A stretch of 64,000 bases of DNA from an uncultured Flavobacteriaceae bacterium (lineage in GTDB: Bacteria; Bacteroidota; Bacteroidia; Flavobacteriales; Flavobacteriaceae): NCBI GenBank assembly GCA_937136455.1, contig CAKZOO010000100.1, forward strand, positions 1-64,000. The letters are read 5' to 3'. Below the pieces are notes generated by a model, which was not told where the DNA came from, did no database searches, and saw only the letters and a program-made list of their open reading frames with translations. Below are positions 6,667 through 14,673 of this stretch, piece by piece. Every line of letters starts with the position of its first letter. Position 1 is the first letter of the stretch. The position numbers and the translations under genes are program-made.

Positions 6667-8080
6667 TATTTTCCTCCCAAGCATTTACCGTTTCCATCCA
6701 GAAGTCTGCAGATTCACGACAGACCTTAATATGCTCTTTCTTTAATGGACGTGGTAAAGTTATCAAATTTACATCCGTGAAACGGCTGAGGCCCACGTAT
6801 AAAAGGTGATCACCGAAATCTTTGTCGGGTTTGAAACCCCACCCAATATCCAACACACCTTTCTTATTAAAAGTTCTGCCCTGTGCGCGGTGGATGCTGA
6901 ATGCAGATGCCTGTTTGAGACTAATTTGTGAACAAGTTCCTAATTTCCTACGGTGCAATTCATCTTTTAGTGTACCATCTTCCTGCTCTACTCCAACCTC
7001 TACATAACTTTCATGTTGCTCATACTCATGTAACGGGACTTGATGTTCTTCCCCTGTGTGGTGAAAACGGCAAGTAGCAAACTCTGTATTAAGATCTGTG
7101 ATTGTACAAAAAGACCCGTTATTATAGTGACCTTCTGGACAATTAACTGTAGTAATGCAATCTAGTCCAACAGCAAGTGTGATTTCAGGTTCGATACCAT
7201 TCTCTTTGAAATCAAACTCGCCTTCTACCTGTGCTCGGTATACAAGTTTTCTACCAGAAGATAAAGCAAGCACTCGTCCATTCACCTGATCAACAACCTT
7301 ATTGTAACAGGCGACAGTAAATCCAGACTTATCGTATCGATAATTTACACGCTTATTCAACCATTTAAGTACTCCATCATAACGGTCTTCTTGGCCGAAT
7401 CTGATAACTTCCAAAGCTGCTTTAAATATACGACAACCTTGACGCATTACCTCAGGTAGTACACAAACCGTTGGGTTGAATCTCTCCCAAACCTCAGACT
7501 TAAACATAAGGTGGTGTCCATAATTCTTACGTAAATAGTGTTTTTCTTCTTCAGAAGTGATCGCTGGAGCTTGTAAAGGGTCACCGCATAACAAAATACG
7601 TATATTACGAGCACTACGATTAGCACTACGCTTATTGAACCTACGAACACGGTGAAGAAGAGTGTTAAGCATATCAGGGTTCATCATAAAAGCTTCATCT
7701 ACCCAGATGTGTCTGATAAGGTCACTTTTAGCAAAAATTCCTGAACAAGTTTGAGACACTTCTTTAAGATCTCTAGCAGAGGCCATACCCAGAGGGAGAC
7801 TTAGACACTTGTGCAAGGTACCATCACCTCCCTTACCCTCGAATAGATTCTGGTTAGCTACTCCTGATAATGCAACCGTAAGAGCTTCTTGTCCATAATA
7901 TTTTTTCAATACAGATAATACTAAACTTTTACCACTCCCACCCTCTCCAAGTAATGTAAAATGTCCGTTACCTGAAATATAACTGTTCAAGAATACCATT
8001 TGACCTTTGTTAAGTGTAAAAGGTAGTCCTTCCAAAATTGCACTTAACCTTTCATTTACAGGTTTTATAATTTCCTCCAC
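6659..8080 (-). CDS. Dda/RecD-like SF1B DNA helicase
   Basis: The 473-residue product has Walker A GEGGSGKS (about residues 41-48), Walker B-like WVDEAFMM (about 126-133), motif III-like LLCGDPLQAPAI, a V-M-R-Q arginine motif (LPEVMRQG) and a C-terminal SH3-inserted motif VI region ASAFSIHRAQGRTFNKKGV...LYVGLSR. This is the Pif1/RecD/Dda superfamily 1B order, a 5'-3' helicase type used by phages at replication and recombination forks. The C-terminus overlaps the following endonuclease gene by 8 nt. Confidence 0.9.
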   Translation of the reverse strand: MEEIIKPVNERLSAILEGLPFTLNKGQMVFLNSYISGNGHFTLLGEGGSGKSLVLSVLKKYYGQEALTVALSGVANQNLFEGKGGDGTLHKCLSLPLGMASARDLKEVSQTCSGIFAKSDLIRHIWVDEAFMMNPDMLNTLLHRVRRFNKRSANRSARNIRILLCGDPLQAPAITSEEEKHYLRKNYGHHLMFKSEVWERFNPTVCVLPEVMRQGCRIFKAALEVIRFGQEDRYDGVLKWLNKRVNYRYDKSGFTVACYNKVVDQVNGRVLALSSGRKLVYRAQVEGEFDFKENGIEPEITLAVGLDCITTVNCPEGHYNNGSFCTITDLNTEFATCRFHHTGEEHQVPLHEYEQHESYVEVGVEQEDGTLKDELHRRKLGTCSQISLKQASAFSIHRAQGRTFNKKGVLDIGWGFKPDKDFGDHLLYVGLSRFTDVNLITLPRPLKKEHIKVCRESADFWMETVNAWEENSA

Positions 8081-8089
8081 AAACCCTCC

Positions 8090-8356
8090 TTAATCTTTTA
8101 AATGTTTATCAGCAAACAGTGTCCAACCTTCAATCGCTTCATTAATCTTTTGATAAAAGTATTCACGGTCAGGTACCATGATTGTCATATTGGATAACAT
8201 TTTATCTTCTACCATCTCTGTAAAATTACTGTTCGAATACAGAAAACTGTTTATATATTCAGAAGGTTCCATATTACGTTCAATATGTTCCTTGAGATCG
8301 CTACTGACGATAAACAGATTATCCCGTAACCGATGTGTTATAACTTTTATTTCCAT
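8090..8356 (-). CDS. hypothetical protein, 88 aa
   Basis: MEIKVITHRL is taken as the start, since GGTGG lies about 9 nt upstream; a slightly longer form is possible. No TM or known motif; the middle is acidic and ends in WTLFADKHLKD. The gene starts inside the end of its upstream neighbour and precedes the helicase gene by 9 nt, so it belongs to the helicase transcript. Confidence 0.6.
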   Translation of the reverse strand: MEIKVITHRLRDNLFIVSSDLKEHIERNMEPSEYINSFLYSNSNFTEMVEDKMLSNMTIMVPDREYFYQKINEAIEGWTLFADKHLKD

Positions 8357-8571
8357 AAACGAGACCACCAAGACCTGTTAGCCTCTCGTGCAATATCTTC
8401 ACAACATTCTTCATCACAAGAATAAACACAGGCACCCATGTTGTAGTAACCTTTACCTAAAACTTCTTCCACCAATTTACGAAAATTCTTTCTTAAACTA
8501 TCGTATTGAAGTATTCGGATATGGTTATCTTCATAAAACTTTTTATAGAATTCGTAATCTTCAGTATTCAT
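8347..8571 (-). CDS. hypothetical protein, 74 aa, Cys-containing
   Basis: Charged helical N-terminus (EDYEFYKKFYEDNH) and a cysteine cluster (ACVYSCDEECCEDI, residues about 47-60), ending in basic/aromatic WWSRLWK. A metal site is possible. It overlaps the next gene by 10 nt. Function unknown. Confidence 0.6.
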   Translation of the reverse strand: MNTEDYEFYKKFYEDNHIRILQYDSLRKNFRKLVEEVLGKGYYNMGACVYSCDEECCEDIAREANRSWWSRLWK

Positions 8572-8693
8572 ATTTCCTTCTCCTTAATCTTTCGTCGTAA
8601 ACTTGTCTACAACCCTCTCAGAGACGTTTCAACCCATTACCTGACACATTGTACCAAACAGTAAGTAAAACGTCTCTACGTGGATTACAGAAG
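8572..8693. repeat. intergenic inverted repeat AGAGACGTTT/AAACGTCTCT
   Basis: A perfect 10-bp inverted repeat spans 8620-8629 and 8668-8677 with a 38-nt loop, in a 122-nt gap between genes of the minus operon. No U-tract follows, so it may be an RNA-processing or regulatory structure rather than a terminator. Confidence 0.5.
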
Positions 8694-8927
8694 TCATTTC
8701 TTATAAATGTAACTGGTTGATATCACATTTACAGGAGCCTTTTCGTATTCTGCCAACCTTTCTAATGCAGACTCTAAAGTAGGAAAACATTGAACCTCAT
8801 CATAAAACCCTTTACATCGGATAAGGGTAATGTAAAACAAGCCAAACACTCTTTTCTGCAGGGTGTAATCAGAGTTTCCGTTGTCATATTTTCTTTCTCT
8901 AATCCTGTACTTAGTTTCCCCCCACAT
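8694..8927 (-). CDS. hypothetical protein, 77 aa
   Basis: A small protein with a beta-rich look (TKYRIRERKYDNGNSDYTLQ) and a central helix (LESALERLAEYEK). It overlaps the end of the 73-residue gene upstream by 17 nt; GGGGG lies before the ATG. No family recognised. Confidence 0.6.
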   Translation of the reverse strand: MWGETKYRIRERKYDNGNSDYTLQKRVFGLFYITLIRCKGFYDEVQCFPTLESALERLAEYEKAPVNVISTSYIYKK

Positions 8928-9132
8928 ACTTAACCCCCTTAATATCTATTACCAATTTATCCAAATGTTTAAATCCATAACTCTCACGATAAACACTAGT
9001 ATGTGTATTCTCAGTTTTAGTGAATAATTCCCAAGTATATGGAGTGACTCGTACCGCAACACAATGATCATGTTCTAGTATATTAAACGATTTTTCCTCA
9101 CCTGTATACATCTGTCTTAATTCTTCAATCAT
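8911..9132 (-). CDS. hypothetical protein, 73 aa
   Basis: A soluble, mixed alpha/beta small protein (MIEELRQMYTGEEKSFN start). Its start overlaps the stop of the 147-residue gene by 1 nt and its end overlaps the next gene by 17 nt. No motif recognised. Confidence 0.6.
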   Translation of the reverse strand: MIEELRQMYTGEEKSFNILEHDHCVAVRVTPYTWELFTKTENTHTSVYRESYGFKHLDKLVIDIKGVKYVGGN

Positions 9133-9575
9133 TAAAATTTCCTCACAAAATGTACATACTCTCTTTTAGAGTGTAACGGGATGACTTCGTAACCTCGGAA
9201 CCTATTCTTACCGTCAGTATACTGCATATCTCCGAACCCGCTTATACGTGACAGCAGGTGTATAACATCCTCGCTCATATAAATAACAAACTTACAATCA
9301 CGTTCGGGATCTACATTCCACTCAGCAGGATTATCATAAACCTTACGGTACTCTTTGTCCATAGCTTCGTAAACATAACTTACGATACTCCTGTAGTACC
9401 TTTCTTCCTCATAATTGTTTGAACGAATCTCTGGTCTTGGTGTGTAATAGTTAGATGGTGGTTTGTAAGATTGTGCTTTCCTTAAACTATCCACGCTCCA
9501 TTTGAGAACACTGATATGAGATTCTAGATCAGAGATCTTAGTATTCAGACGTTTAATCTTTTTAGTTTTACTCAT
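9132..9575 (-). CDS. hypothetical protein, coiled-coil N-terminus
   Basis: The 147-residue product starts with a basic helix and leucine heptads (about residues 8-35, KRLNTKISDLESHISVLKW), followed by a Pro/Tyr-rich linker (KPPSNYYTPRP) and a mixed C-terminal domain. This looks like a DNA- or protein-associated accessory protein. GGAGG lies upstream of the ATG. Family unknown. Confidence 0.6.
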   Translation of the reverse strand: MSKTKKIKRLNTKISDLESHISVLKWSVDSLRKAQSYKPPSNYYTPRPEIRSNNYEEERYYRSIVSYVYEAMDKEYRKVYDNPAEWNVDPERDCKFVIYMSEDVIHLLSRISGFGDMQYTDGKNRFRGYEVIPLHSKREYVHFVRKF

Positions 9576-9586
9576 AAGTATCCTCC

Positions 9587-10075
9587 CTACCCATTCACAA
9601 ACAAACTAAAATATTGACCATTACCAATGTAGATGTACACATTACCTACATAGCTCTCGTAATAAGAATCACCAGACACGTCCTCATACACTGTACGGAT
9701 TGGACAGTTGTTATTCCCGAAATAATCACTACCCGTCATACGATCACCTCTGCACTGGTCTTGAGAAACAATCTTATACCCACCTTCCCAGTGTGCATGG
9801 TTACTGATTTCATAATCAAGCCATTCCATGATTTTAGCAGGGAGACGTTTACGAAGTCTACGTACAAGTTTGCGATCTTTTCGGATTTGAATTTTGACTT
9901 GACGTTGATATTCTAATTCTGCTTCTTCATATTCACGTTTAGCTTGGGCAATACCTTCCGTTTTGCATACCTCGTGGAACATGCCCCAACCTGTACTGTG
10001 TTCAGGGCTGTCCTCTGTGAATGGTTTACGGCAATAATCACAATACCACTCTCGGTTTAATATATCTTTAAACAT
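9587..10075 (-). CDS. putative zinc-finger protein, 162 aa
   Basis: Residues about 11-37 (WYCDYCRKPFTEDSPEH, then HEVC) form a CxxC...H..C type zinc site, followed by a long basic helix (about 45-85). The C-terminal part is rich in Gly, Tyr and Asn. The start codon overlaps the stop of the 58-residue gene upstream (TAATG). Nucleic acid binding is likely from composition but not proven. Confidence 0.6.
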   Translation of the reverse strand: MFKDILNREWYCDYCRKPFTEDSPEHSTGWGMFHEVCKTEGIAQAKREYEEAELEYQRQVKIQIRKDRKLVRRLRKRLPAKIMEWLDYEISNHAHWEGGYKIVSQDQCRGDRMTGSDYFGNNNCPIRTVYEDVSGDSYYESYVGNVYIYIGNGQYFSLFVNG

Positions 10076-10251
10076 TATTTACCCCATTTAGCGTCTTCAC
10101 CACACATATCGTAATATACCTGTAAAGGCTCTTCCTCACGTAAACGTTTCTTACGCAATAACATATTCAAAACTGCACGTACATGGTCTTCTGTCATTTC
10201 ACTTACTTTGATTTCACGACCATCTTGTGTCTTCCAAATTTCATTAAACAT
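10075..10251 (-). CDS. small basic-helical protein, 58 aa
   Basis: Coding potential is supported by stop/start overlaps with both neighbours (TAATG at the downstream end, 8-nt overlap upstream). The product begins MFNEIWKTQDGREIKVSEMT and contains an LLRKKRLREEE helix. No family recognised. Confidence 0.65.
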   Translation of the reverse strand: MFNEIWKTQDGREIKVSEMTEDHVRAVLNMLLRKKRLREEEPLQVYYDMCGEDAKWGK

Positions 10252-10516
10252 TTTTCATTTTCTCCTTTGAACTTTTAAGTTTCTCCTCAACATAACTTGT
10301 AACAGCGTACTCTTTTGCACAACGACTGATGCAATAATAATCTGGACAACCTAAGTACTTATCTGTAACGGTCTTGTCATCGCCCACAAGGAAATAGGTA
10401 TGGTACTTAGTAACAAAACCATTACCACAACAACATACCTCATCATACTCATGATTCCGATACTTCCATTCTGCAACTTTTGTCCAGAACCATTTACGTA
10501 TACTATTGAGCATCAT
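10244..10516 (-). CDS. putative zinc-binding protein, 90 aa
   Basis: Start chosen at MMLNSIRK because GGAGG lies 5-8 nt upstream. Cysteines are grouped as VCCCG near residue 30 and GCPDYYCISRCAKEY in the C-terminal half, a plausible treble-clef or ribbon. The N-terminus is basic and Trp-rich. It sits second in the operon driven by the promoter at 10622-10649. Confidence 0.6.
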   Translation of the reverse strand: MMLNSIRKWFWTKVAEWKYRNHEYDEVCCCGNGFVTKYHTYFLVGDDKTVTDKYLGCPDYYCISRCAKEYAVTSYVEEKLKSSKEKMKNV

Positions 10517-10589
10517 AAACCTCCATAATCTTCTGTTTAGTAGCATATACTTCATACCCGTCAATCATAATAGTTTGTTCAATTTGCAT
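10503..10589 (-). CDS. short leader-type ORF, 28 aa
   Basis: The first frame after the 10622-10649 promoter begins with ATG, preceded by GAGGAG at good spacing, and encodes MQIEQTIMIDGYEVYATKQK plus eight residues. It overlaps the next gene start. It may be a real micro-protein or a leader peptide coupling translation of the following gene. Confidence 0.5.
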   Translation of the reverse strand: MQIEQTIMIDGYEVYATKQKIMEVYDAQ

Positions 10590-10621
10590 TAATCATCTCC
10601 TCATTCATATCCAATACACAC

Positions 10622-10649
10622 ATCTTACCATGCAGGTTTCAGGTGTCAA
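10622..10649 (-). promoter_or_regulatory. sigma70-type promoter of minus operon
   Basis: Minus strand reads TTGACA (10644-10649), a 16-bp spacer and TAAGAT (10622-10627), about 30 nt upstream of the 28-residue ORF. It would drive the long operon from 10.59 kb leftwards. Confidence 0.75.
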
Positions 10650-10803
10650 CAGGTAATGTGTAATTAGTTTTAATATTTGTTGATAATTTTCTTTCGCGCA
10701 CAGTTGTCTAATGACAGGCTCTTGGTGGTATAGATAGGAAGGACACTTCCATCGCTCTATTACTTACCAATAACTACTGTCATTGTATTAACTTTATACT
10801 TAC

Positions 10804-10831
10804 ATCATACTTATCAGAGAAGAATTGTCAA
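10804..10831 (-). promoter_or_regulatory. second, upstream sigma70-type promoter
   Basis: Minus strand TTGACA (10826-10831), 16-bp spacer and TATGAT (10804-10809) form a strong match. It lies 180 bp upstream of the other promoter, so its transcript has a long, structured leader or encodes a small RNA. Confidence 0.7.
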
Positions 10832-11183
10832 TCATTAAAATCAATAATCACCACATCATTGACCAAGAGCTGTTAACCTTTAATGATTGAAAGGAATCTG
10901 AGTACCTTGTATAGAGGCCAACGCATCACCGTCAGCAAATACCACCGTTACCTCTGTTTGTCTTTAAATTATGTCAAGGATCGTATCGTGACCTGAAACC
11001 GTAAAGTATCACCCCGCCTGTCAAAGGGCTATAATGTAAGAATCAGCAGTAAAGTTTTGTATTGCCATTTTGTATTTAAAATCGTAAAGTGCATATAAAA
11101 CGATTATCTTACTACTTCATACTTGACATTATATCGCAGATAGTACCACAAGTTGATGGATTATTCCTATCAACATTTAAACA

Positions 11184-11360
11184 TTAATCGGTTTTATCGA
11201 TGATAACGCTTCTCATTAATATTTGGTGAAACTGCATAACATCTTCCCAAGATGAAAAATAGAACTCTGTCTCTTGGTAATAAACTGTTATGTTACTTAA
11301 AGATACAAAAGTAACTGTACAATTATAATCAGATGTTAGGCTTTCTAGACAATCAAACAT
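11184..11360 (-). CDS. hypothetical protein, 58 aa
   Basis: ATG preceded by AAGGAG at 7 nt. The product starts MFDCLESLTSDYNCTVTFVS and contains a WEDVMQFHQILMRS helix. It ends the transcript of the 11.4-14.2 kb minus genes or stands alone before the gap. No family recognised. Confidence 0.6.
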   Translation of the reverse strand: MFDCLESLTSDYNCTVTFVSLSNITVYYQETEFYFSSWEDVMQFHQILMRSVIIDKTD

Positions 11361-11424
11361 ATAAACTCCTTAATAGATAAAATCGATTGATATTGAAATA
11401 TTGATAGAAAAATTCGATTAATAA

Positions 11425-11664
11425 CTAATCAACCACCACCTGAACTTCCCAATCATCTTCGTGCAACTTCATAATCTCCATCATGATAAATGCATCATCA
11501 ACCCACTTAAACTTCGTTGCATCACTTCTAGTATCCGTACTACTGAGTTCCCAATCTACAAAGAAGCCACCCATTACTTGGCTTACTTCAACCTTCTCCG
11601 CCACAAACACTGCGTACTCTTCAAATACATGATCTTTACTTTTAATTACGTATTGTTTACTCAT
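11425..11664 (-). CDS. hypothetical protein, 79 aa
   Basis: The second of two adjacent ATGs is preferred, giving GGAG a normal spacing. Acidic, aromatic-rich product ending HEDDWEVQVVVD; no motif. It overlaps the end of the zinc-ribbon protein gene upstream by 8 nt. Confidence 0.6.
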   Translation of the reverse strand: MSKQYVIKSKDHVFEEYAVFVAEKVEVSQVMGGFFVDWELSSTDTRSDATKFKWVDDAFIMMEIMKLHEDDWEVQVVVD

Positions 11665-12238
11665 CATCTTCTCCGTTCCAATATTGTTGAAATTCCTCTA
11701 CGTGTGCTGATACAGTCTTCCAAGTTTCATCATCTGTGGTACTTAATCCTTCCCAACCAGAAACAGAATAACCAATCAAACGTGTGATTTGTTCGTAGTG
11801 TTCTTGTGGGATATTATTGACTTGCCAATATAAGGACAAAGCGTTCAATCCCTTGTATCCCTCATATTCGAAACTATCTACCAAGACGGATACAAGTTTG
11901 TTCTCAACGAAACGTAAACAACCTTGTTCATCATAATGTAAATTTTGACTACCTAACATGGATAACCCTCCTTCAAATCTCCTGAACGATCTGTGTAAAA
12001 AACTGCCTGATACGTGATGTACTGTACTTTCACAACATATATCTTCCCAACGTTCAATAACCCAATTCTCGTCTTGATTCGCTTCTGCGTAAGCTAAAGC
12101 CTCCTGTACATCTTCGAAGCCTCCGGCATTAGGACATTTGTAAATCTCACCTTCAGGATTATTTTCTCGAATCCAGTGAGCACCAACACCCCATTCACAG
12201 TCATAAACCAATTCTGCGTTACAATATGGACATTCCAT
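11657..12238 (-). CDS. zinc-ribbon protein, 193 aa
   Basis: N-terminal CPYC (residues 3-6) pairs with a later Cys (KCPNAGG, about 34), as in small zinc ribbons that recognise nucleic acid or act as adaptor modules. The rest is acidic with several Trp and a C-terminal helix (VSAHVEEFQQYWNGEDDE). No enzyme motif was seen. The gene is coupled to the next by an 8-nt overlap. Confidence 0.65.
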   Translation of the reverse strand: MECPYCNAELVYDCEWGVGAHWIRENNPEGEIYKCPNAGGFEDVQEALAYAEANQDENWVIERWEDICCESTVHHVSGSFLHRSFRRFEGGLSMLGSQNLHYDEQGCLRFVENKLVSVLVDSFEYEGYKGLNALSLYWQVNNIPQEHYEQITRLIGYSVSGWEGLSTTDDETWKTVSAHVEEFQQYWNGEDDE

Positions 12239-12254
12239 TATTCTTCCTCCAATC

Positions 12255-12740
12255 TTATAAGAATAGTAAATACAGTACAGGTATATCTATAACCAATCCT
12301 GATAAGTAGTATCTTTTTGGTAAGAACTCAAACTCTACATCAGCCCCTTCAGCCCAGAACGTGATCCAAGATACCAGTAAATGTAGTGTACAGTTTAAAA
12401 TTAACCCTGTCAAGAGTCCCCCCTCGTATGGTACCAGTTTCAATTCATAATCATCCATTTCACCGTACTCAGTGTAATATCCTGAACCTACTAAAACAAT
12501 CTCATAGATACCTTCTGGATGGTTTGCAAGCTCTAATTCCGGAACATCTACAGTGTCATCAGAAATAAGGTCTCGTAAATCCAATTGACTTTTACGCTTC
12601 AGTACTGAGAATTTAGACTCTGAACGTAAGGTATCTTTGTACATATAGTGGTTATGTGTGAGACGACCAACACATCGAAGCTTTGGCTTACTTTTAGGTT
12701 CGTAGTCTTCTAATTTGATAAAGCAATTATTTAAGTTCAT
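12255..12740 (-). CDS. hypothetical protein, C-terminal hydrophobic
   Basis: The 161-residue product has a polar N-terminal two thirds and two hydrophobic C-terminal stretches (about 107-128 and 145-161), so it may be tail-anchored in the membrane. GAGGAGG precedes the ATG. It overlaps the upstream gene by 4 nt. Family unknown. Confidence 0.6.
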   Translation of the reverse strand: MNLNNCFIKLEDYEPKSKPKLRCVGRLTHNHYMYKDTLRSESKFSVLKRKSQLDLRDLISDDTVDVPELELANHPEGIYEIVLVGSGYYTEYGEMDDYELKLVPYEGGLLTGLILNCTLHLLVSWITFWAEGADVEFEFLPKRYYLSGLVIDIPVLYLLFL

Positions 12741-12973
12741 AACCCCTCCTCGTAACTATCATAATCTTCTTTGGTAATGAACTCAAAACTGAAACCGTGC
12801 TTGTACATAAACTTCGATAGAGAGGAGTAACCTTCCTTGTGTGAGAAAAGCAGCACATGAGGCGTTGCCTCTTTTACATCGGTTACAATTTTGTAGTCAC
12901 CTAAGTAGATGTTTACATCACGTAAGTACGAACTGCTTCCATCTTCCTCTATCCTCATAGCTCTGAAGTACAT
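12737..12973 (-). CDS. hypothetical protein, 78 aa
   Basis: A soluble mixed alpha/beta protein (MYFRAMRIEEDGSSSYLRDV start, ending DYDSYEEGL). It overlaps its downstream neighbour by 4 nt and follows a GGAGGG ribosome site. No motif recognised. Confidence 0.6.
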   Translation of the reverse strand: MYFRAMRIEEDGSSSYLRDVNIYLGDYKIVTDVKEATPHVLLFSHKEGYSSLSKFMYKHGFSFEFITKEDYDSYEEGL

Positions 12974-12974
12974 A

Positions 12975-13193
12975 CTAAAATCCCTCCATCAATCTGTCAA
13001 TATCTTCCACAATTTGATCCAAATCTACATACTCTCCAATACCTTGAGAATAAACACCACACTCATAAAACATTTCCTGATCCTCTAAAAGCCACTCAGA
13101 AGCCAATGACGGGTGGAAACGAGAATATGATAACATTGTACTAATGAACTCGTCAACAGGCTCCACAGCTTGTTCAGGGACGTTCTGAGCCAT
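12975..13193 (-). CDS. acidic hypothetical protein, 72 aa
   Basis: The start is uncertain. ATG at 13193 (MAQNVPEQAVEP) lies 1 nt beyond the stop of the 35-residue ORF and would be coupled to it. A GTG at 13253 would add 20 residues but has no ribosome site. The product is acidic (EYVDLDQIVEDIDRLMEGF end). Function unknown. Confidence 0.55.
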   Translation of the reverse strand: MAQNVPEQAVEPVDEFISTMLSYSRFHPSLASEWLLEDQEMFYECGVYSQGIGEYVDLDQIVEDIDRLMEGF

Positions 13194-13194
13194 A

Positions 13195-13302
13195 TCATAA
13201 GGGGTACACTTCAGGAAGTTCACATAAGTCTCTTGTAAACAAAGAAAGTACACCAGGTTTGTGTGGTTTTAGGTTATCTTCATTTTGGTTTTGTTGGTGC
13301 AT
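13195..13302 (-). CDS. micro-protein, 35 aa
   Basis: The ATG overlaps the stop of the two-TM protein gene (TAATG), with GAGG 8 nt upstream, and the stop lies next to the following start. The product starts MHQQNQNEDNLKPHK. Tight packing on both sides argues for a real gene. Function unknown. Confidence 0.5.
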   Translation of the reverse strand: MHQQNQNEDNLKPHKPGVLSLFTRDLCELPEVYPL

Positions 13303-13505
13303 TACTGGTTACCTCGCTTGTCGATATAGTACATCACAGAATAACCAATCCATCCTACAATACCTAATGCAATTGTTGCAGGAAAGAATACTAACATCCA
13401 TTTGTAAAGTTTACGTGGTAGTACGTTACTGATACATGTGGTTACAATCAGGTATGCTCCGAAGATTACATTTAGGATTGTGTAAATTGTTAATAAAACT
13501 TCCAT
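13302..13505 (-). CDS. small two-TM membrane protein
   Basis: The 67-residue product is mostly hydrophobic: TM1 about residues 2-25 (LLTIYTILNVIFGAYLIV) and TM2 about 34-58 (WMLVFFPATIALGIVGWIGY), with a short basic loop and a basic tail. It shares one base with the upstream gene stop. Possible superinfection or membrane-effect protein; no family recognised. Confidence 0.65.
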   Translation of the reverse strand: MEVLLTIYTILNVIFGAYLIVTTCISNVLPRKLYKWMLVFFPATIALGIVGWIGYSVMYYIDKRGNQ

Positions 13506-13726
13506 TAATCTCCTCCTCTCCTTAGAATATTATCCCTACATACAAAACGTAGATCCCTTTTCACTTCGGTAACATTACAATATTGTCCCCAATCAGAGTC
13601 GTCCCACTGGCCTTTAATAAACTCTACTTCTTCTATACTTAATGCTACAACCTTTCCATGACTTACAGGATATGCATCTAAATGTTTAATCTTCTCTACA
13701 ATGTAAACACTGGTAACATTTTTCAT
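13505..13726 (-). CDS. hypothetical protein, 73 aa
   Basis: Start placed at MKNVTSVYIV, whose ATG overlaps the previous stop (TAATG) with GGGAG upstream. Contains WDDSDWGQYC and a basic C-terminus. No motif recognised. Confidence 0.6.
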   Translation of the reverse strand: MKNVTSVYIVEKIKHLDAYPVSHGKVVALSIEEVEFIKGQWDDSDWGQYCNVTEVKRDLRFVCRDNILRRGGD

Positions 13727-13923
13727 TAACTCTCCCATCTTCTATTCAAGGTATCCAAAATATAACAAACCTGAACTTCTTCGTCAACAGTTAATCTGGC
13801 AGTGAACGGGGAACGTCGGAAATAATACCCATAATCGTTCTTGAATAAATTGCCAATTACTCGATCATATCCGGAATCGATATCTACGATCTTACTGTCT
13901 TCGCTAATTTTTAAAGTTGTCAT
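13726..13923 (-). CDS. hypothetical protein, 65 aa
   Basis: A small soluble protein (TTLKISEDSKIVDIDSG start; FRRSPFTARLTVDEE middle). GGAGGAAGGT precedes the ATG. It is coupled to the next gene by a TAATG overlap. Function unknown. Confidence 0.6.
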   Translation of the reverse strand: MTTLKISEDSKIVDIDSGYDRVIGNLFKNDYGYYFRRSPFTARLTVDEEVQVCYILDTLNRRWES

Positions 13924-13932
13924 ACCTTCCTC

Positions 13933-14208
13933 CTAGTGAATTGTCACAACACTTGTTGCGTACCCTGTCCATTCCAAAACTAAAGCTTCTGATATTTCTC
14001 GTAGGATACGATCATTGGAAAATTGTTCCAACACTTCAACTTCACATTCAAAATTTAGTTGATAAGAGATGTCAGTGTTGTTGTCGTAAAGGTCGCACCA
14101 TACAACCAATAGTTCATCTGTCACATCTACTGTAAGTTGTACAACCTTAGTACCTGTATGATATTCTACTTTCTCTTTAATTTTATTGATCTCTTTTAGA
14201 ATAACCAT
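13933..14208 (-). CDS. hypothetical protein, first gene of leftward operon
   Basis: The 91-residue product has a basic N-terminal helix (ILKEINKIKEKVEYH) and a beta-rich remainder. It is preceded by GGGAGG and is the first gene after the divergent leftward promoter at 14237-14265. Function unknown. Confidence 0.65.
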   Translation of the reverse strand: MVILKEINKIKEKVEYHTGTKVVQLTVDVTDELLVVWCDLYDNNTDISYQLNFECEVEVLEQFSNDRILREISEALVLEWTGYATSVVTIH

Positions 14209-14236
14209 AAAACCTCCCTCTCGTTAATGTCCTCTT

Positions 14237-14265
14237 ACTTTAATCAAACAAGCTACCCCTGTCAA
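14237..14265 (-). promoter_or_regulatory. leftward sigma70-type promoter (divergent pair)
   Basis: Minus strand TTGACA (14260-14265), 17-bp spacer and TAAAGT (14237-14242), about 30 nt before the 91-residue gene. It is back to back with the rightward promoter at 14301-14328. Confidence 0.7.
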
Positions 14266-14300
14266 CAGGCAAATTAAATAAAATCTTATCAAAGTAAGTG

Positions 14301-14328
14301 TTGACACAGGAGATGTAGATGGTAGTAT
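14301..14328 (+). promoter_or_regulatory. rightward sigma70-type promoter of main plus-strand block
   Basis: TTGACA (14301-14306), 16-bp spacer and TAGTAT (14323-14328), with the first gene starting 30 bp downstream. Together with the leftward promoter it forms the division point between the two large transcription units. Confidence 0.75.
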
Positions 14329-14358
14329 ATGGCGTATAGAAGCTGATTGGAGAATGAA

Positions 14359-14673
14359 ATGAATTGGTTGAGAGAAAGAGAAGAGAGAAGTTACATACAC
14401 GACAACTTCAAGGTTACGTGGGGTGAACGAGATATCGATGAAAAAGTCCATGACACTATCATCTACGTACACGGTACCCACTGGGAAGCGAAGCAACATT
14501 TCCGTGATTTCGCAAACAGTCTGTACGGAAGAGGTATGATCACGCACTCTCAATACAAAATAGAGGTTGACGGGTTCAGATTTTTGTTTAAATATAAAGA
14601 GAAGGTATTGCAAGGAACTTTACGAGGGTATGATAAACGTACTACTTTGATTATCAATAGAGGAGGTTTGTGA
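14359..14673 (+). CDS. hypothetical protein, first gene of plus block
   Basis: Start at MNWLRERE because GGAG lies 6 nt upstream. The 104-residue product is basic and aromatic, with a DTIIYVHGTHWEAKQHF segment. No domain recognised. It is the first translated product of the rightward promoter. Confidence 0.65.
   Translation: MNWLREREERSYIHDNFKVTWGERDIDEKVHDTIIYVHGTHWEAKQHFRDFANSLYGRGMITHSQYKIEVDGFRFLFKYKEKVLQGTLRGYDKRTTLIINRGGL

Larger units (their letters stand above)
10590..11183. other. promoter-rich gene-free gap with structured leader
   Basis: No convincing gene. It contains two minus-strand promoters (10804-10831 and 10622-10649). Between them the inverted repeat AATGACAG (10710-10717)/CTGTCATT (10777-10784) encloses a smaller GGAAG...CTTCC hairpin. 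The remaining 350 bp show no ORF with a ribosome site; a small untranslated RNA is possible. Confidence 0.45.

Noticed and set aside
14224..14613. 129-residue minus-strand frame across the divergent promoters
   Set aside because: It covers both promoters and the first plus-strand gene and has no ribosome site.
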